From the NCBI RefSeq assembly GCF_030698175.1, contig NZ_JAUYNT010000028.1:124001-188000 (forward strand): a stretch of DNA of 64,000 nt, read 5' to 3'. Within the stretch, counting starts at the first letter, position 1. Every line of letters starts with the position of its first letter. Made by a program: the position numbers and the translations under genes. The DNA comes from Pseudomonas sp. (GTDB taxonomy: Bacteria > Pseudomonadota > Gammaproteobacteria > Pseudomonadales > Pseudomonadaceae). Shown here piece after piece: positions 63,390 to 64,000 of the stretch. The notes under the pieces are model-generated. The model had not been told where the DNA came from and did no database searches. It saw only the letters and a list, made by a program, of their open reading frames with translations.

Positions 63390-64000
63390 GTGACGACAGC
63401 GAGCGTTGGAAAGCCAAATATCTGCAAGGCTTGGAAGACCAAGAGAAACTTGAACTGCGCTGGGATGCGCGGCTGGATTTACTCCGCCGTGGGTTGGTGC
63501 GCAGCAGTTTGGCTGCCGAAGGCACCGATAAAGCCGTCGACCAGTGCATGCAGGAGTTGCGCGATATTTTGCGTCGCGATGATATCGACGCCGGCTTGTC
63601 TGGGCTAATTCCGCGGCTGGAAAAAGCCGTGCTCGACTCCGAACACCGCCGCGTCGAGCGGATGGCACAAATATCCGTGGCCCTTGGCGCGCTGGTCGGC
63701 CAGCTGCAGGGGTTACCGCTACCACGGGAAATCAGCAAGCCCTTAAAGAGCTTTGCCAAACAGCTGGAGAGTCGTTCTGGCCAGCTGCGTGAACTGCCGG
63801 TGTTATTGGGCGAGTTGAGTGCCTTGCAGCGCCAGGCGCTGGCTATTCGTGACGTTGATGAGAGTGCGCGGCCGGGCCTGCTGCAGCGCCTGTTTGGTAG
63901 CCGGGATGGCGCCACAGTCGCCGCGCCAGCGTCGACGGCCGATACGTTGCAATCTGCTGTTGTAGAGCCTGCACCAGTGCATGCCACGGCGCAGACCGCC
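63386..64000 (+). CDS. N-terminal part of a diguanylate cyclase of the DgcH (PA5487) type, truncated by window end
   Basis: [47 protein letters not shown]-terminus and position after dsbA; GGDEF domain itself lies outside the window. Confidence 0.75.
   Translation, partial: MSDDSERWKAKYLQGLEDQEKLELRWDARLDLLRRGLVRSSLAAEGTDKAVDQCMQELRDILRRDDIDAGLSGLIPRLEKAVLDSEHRRVERMAQISVALGALVGQLQGLPLPREISKPLKSFAKQLESRSGQLRELPVLLGELSALQRQALAIRDVDESARPGLLQRLFGSRDGATVAAPASTADTLQSAVVEPAPVHATAQTA

Overview
Chromosomal window from a Pseudomonas-like gammaproteobacterium, judged by gene content and gene order. Most of it is densely packed core genes: adhP, purEK, trpBA with divergent trpI, prlC, a complete cytochrome c oxidase cluster (coxB-coxA-ctaG-coxC-surf1-ctaA-cyoE-sco), metNIQ, zur/znuABC, thrB, polA, engB, cytochrome c4, dsbA, and a truncated GGDEF gene at the right edge. 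Accessory content includes a REC/CheC-like/diguanylate cyclase operon, a c-heme Tll0287-like protein paired with a chemoreceptor, a basic-amino-acid uptake and decarboxylation cassette with its own OprD-type porin and MocR regulator, and a disrupted DinD/Bro-type gene. The main non-coding signals are an ErsA/Spot42-position sRNA with an AlgU-type promoter between polA and engB; a 101-bp tandem duplication of the engB start region that creates a 33-aa upstream ORF ending in TAATG on the engB start; a five-run G-tract (GGGGAAT repeat) in the trpB/trpI intergenic region; a terminator-like hairpin in the purE leader; a REPIN-like inverted repeat; and a Zur-box palindrome. No tRNA, rRNA or CRISPR array was recognised. 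Start codons were chosen by eye; no database search was run.
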